Shown: piece after piece, positions 14,990-15,115 of the stretch
How the letters are laid out: every line of letters starts with the position of its first letter
How positions within the stretch are numbered: position 1 is the stretch's first letter
Assembly: GCA_964485585.1 (NCBI GenBank)
Contig: CAZAJT010000026.1
Coordinates: forward strand, 1-15,115
From: CAZAJT01 sp964485585
GTDB lineage: Bacteria; Patescibacteriota; Microgenomatia; UBA1406; GWC2-37-13
Direction of reading: 5' to 3'
Length of the DNA stretch: 15,115 nt
Made by a program: the position numbers and the translations under genes
Notes under the pieces: generated by a model
Databases searched by the model: none
Seen by the model: the letters and a program-made list of their open reading frames with translations, nothing else
Told to the model about the DNA's origin: nothing

Positions 14990-15115
14990 ATCATCAAATC
15001 CGAATTTCGAATTTCGAAATCCGAAGCTCAAAACAAATTCAAATACTATAAATTCCAATTACCAAGCACCAAGTTCCAAATAAATTCCAAATCTCAAGTT
15101 CCAATATTCAAACTG
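14990..15115. repeat. Foldback repeat C, open at the right edge
   Basis: Starting 9 nt after the zinc-ribbon stop, the sequence carries CGAATTTCGAA words, then CCAATTACCAAGCACCAA (15055-15072) shared with repeat B at 9368-9385. The last 42 bases, 15074-15115, are the exact reverse complement of 9418-9459 in repeat B. Reading inward, 15025-15073 also matches the inverted right half of repeat A with few changes. The element very likely continues past the window as the second arm of a hairpin. Confidence 0.75.

Overview
The window most likely comes from a Candidate Phyla Radiation bacterium, probably of the Microgenomates (OP11) lineage. This is inferred from three things. Single-pass surface proteins share a lysine-rich N-terminus, one membrane helix, a Thr/Pro linker and a C-terminal dockerin-like repeat. 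No gene start has a recognisable Shine-Dalgarno sequence, and several starts sit 6-8 nt behind a -10 box as in leaderless transcripts. Intergenic spaces are filled with degenerate A/T-rich foldback repeats. No rRNA, tRNA or universal marker gene is present, so the placement is tentative.

Left part (1-7915, minus strand): four consecutive surface-protein genes read leftward from a consensus-like -35 box at 7915. In order of transcription they are a membrane-anchored protein with a probable N-terminal cohesin-like domain and a C-terminal dockerin (7860-6118), a membrane-anchored cohesin protein (6016-5156), an M4 (thermolysin-family) metalloprotease ending in a clear two-loop dockerin (5156-2892), and an NHL-repeat beta-propeller protein that runs off the left edge inside a Thr/Pro linker (2758-1). 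The cohesin and protease genes share one base (TGATG), so their translation is probably coupled. Together they look like a compact cohesin-dockerin assembly that holds a protease, and perhaps a propeller, on the cell surface. No glycosidase is present, so it is not a classical cellulosome.

Middle part (7916-9505): a 131-bp inverted-repeat element, a small tail-anchored protein gene on the plus strand (8148-8756), a 220-bp foldback element, a small excisionase-type HTH gene on the minus strand (9227-9006) with a near-consensus promoter, and a second foldback element.

Right part (9506-15115): a large uncharacterised helical membrane protein (12751-9860) followed by a 114-residue helical protein (9850-9506) reads leftward. 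A 470-residue tail-anchored protein (12802-14214) followed by a zinc-ribbon/single-TM/beta-domain protein (14235-14981) reads rightward. The two units diverge from a 51-bp region that can be read as two interlocked promoters, each with a 17-bp spacer and a start codon 7 nt past the -10. The tail anchors of the 470- and 202-residue proteins resemble each other. These right-hand proteins match no family I can name and are the least explained part of the window. A third copy of the foldback repeat runs off the right edge.
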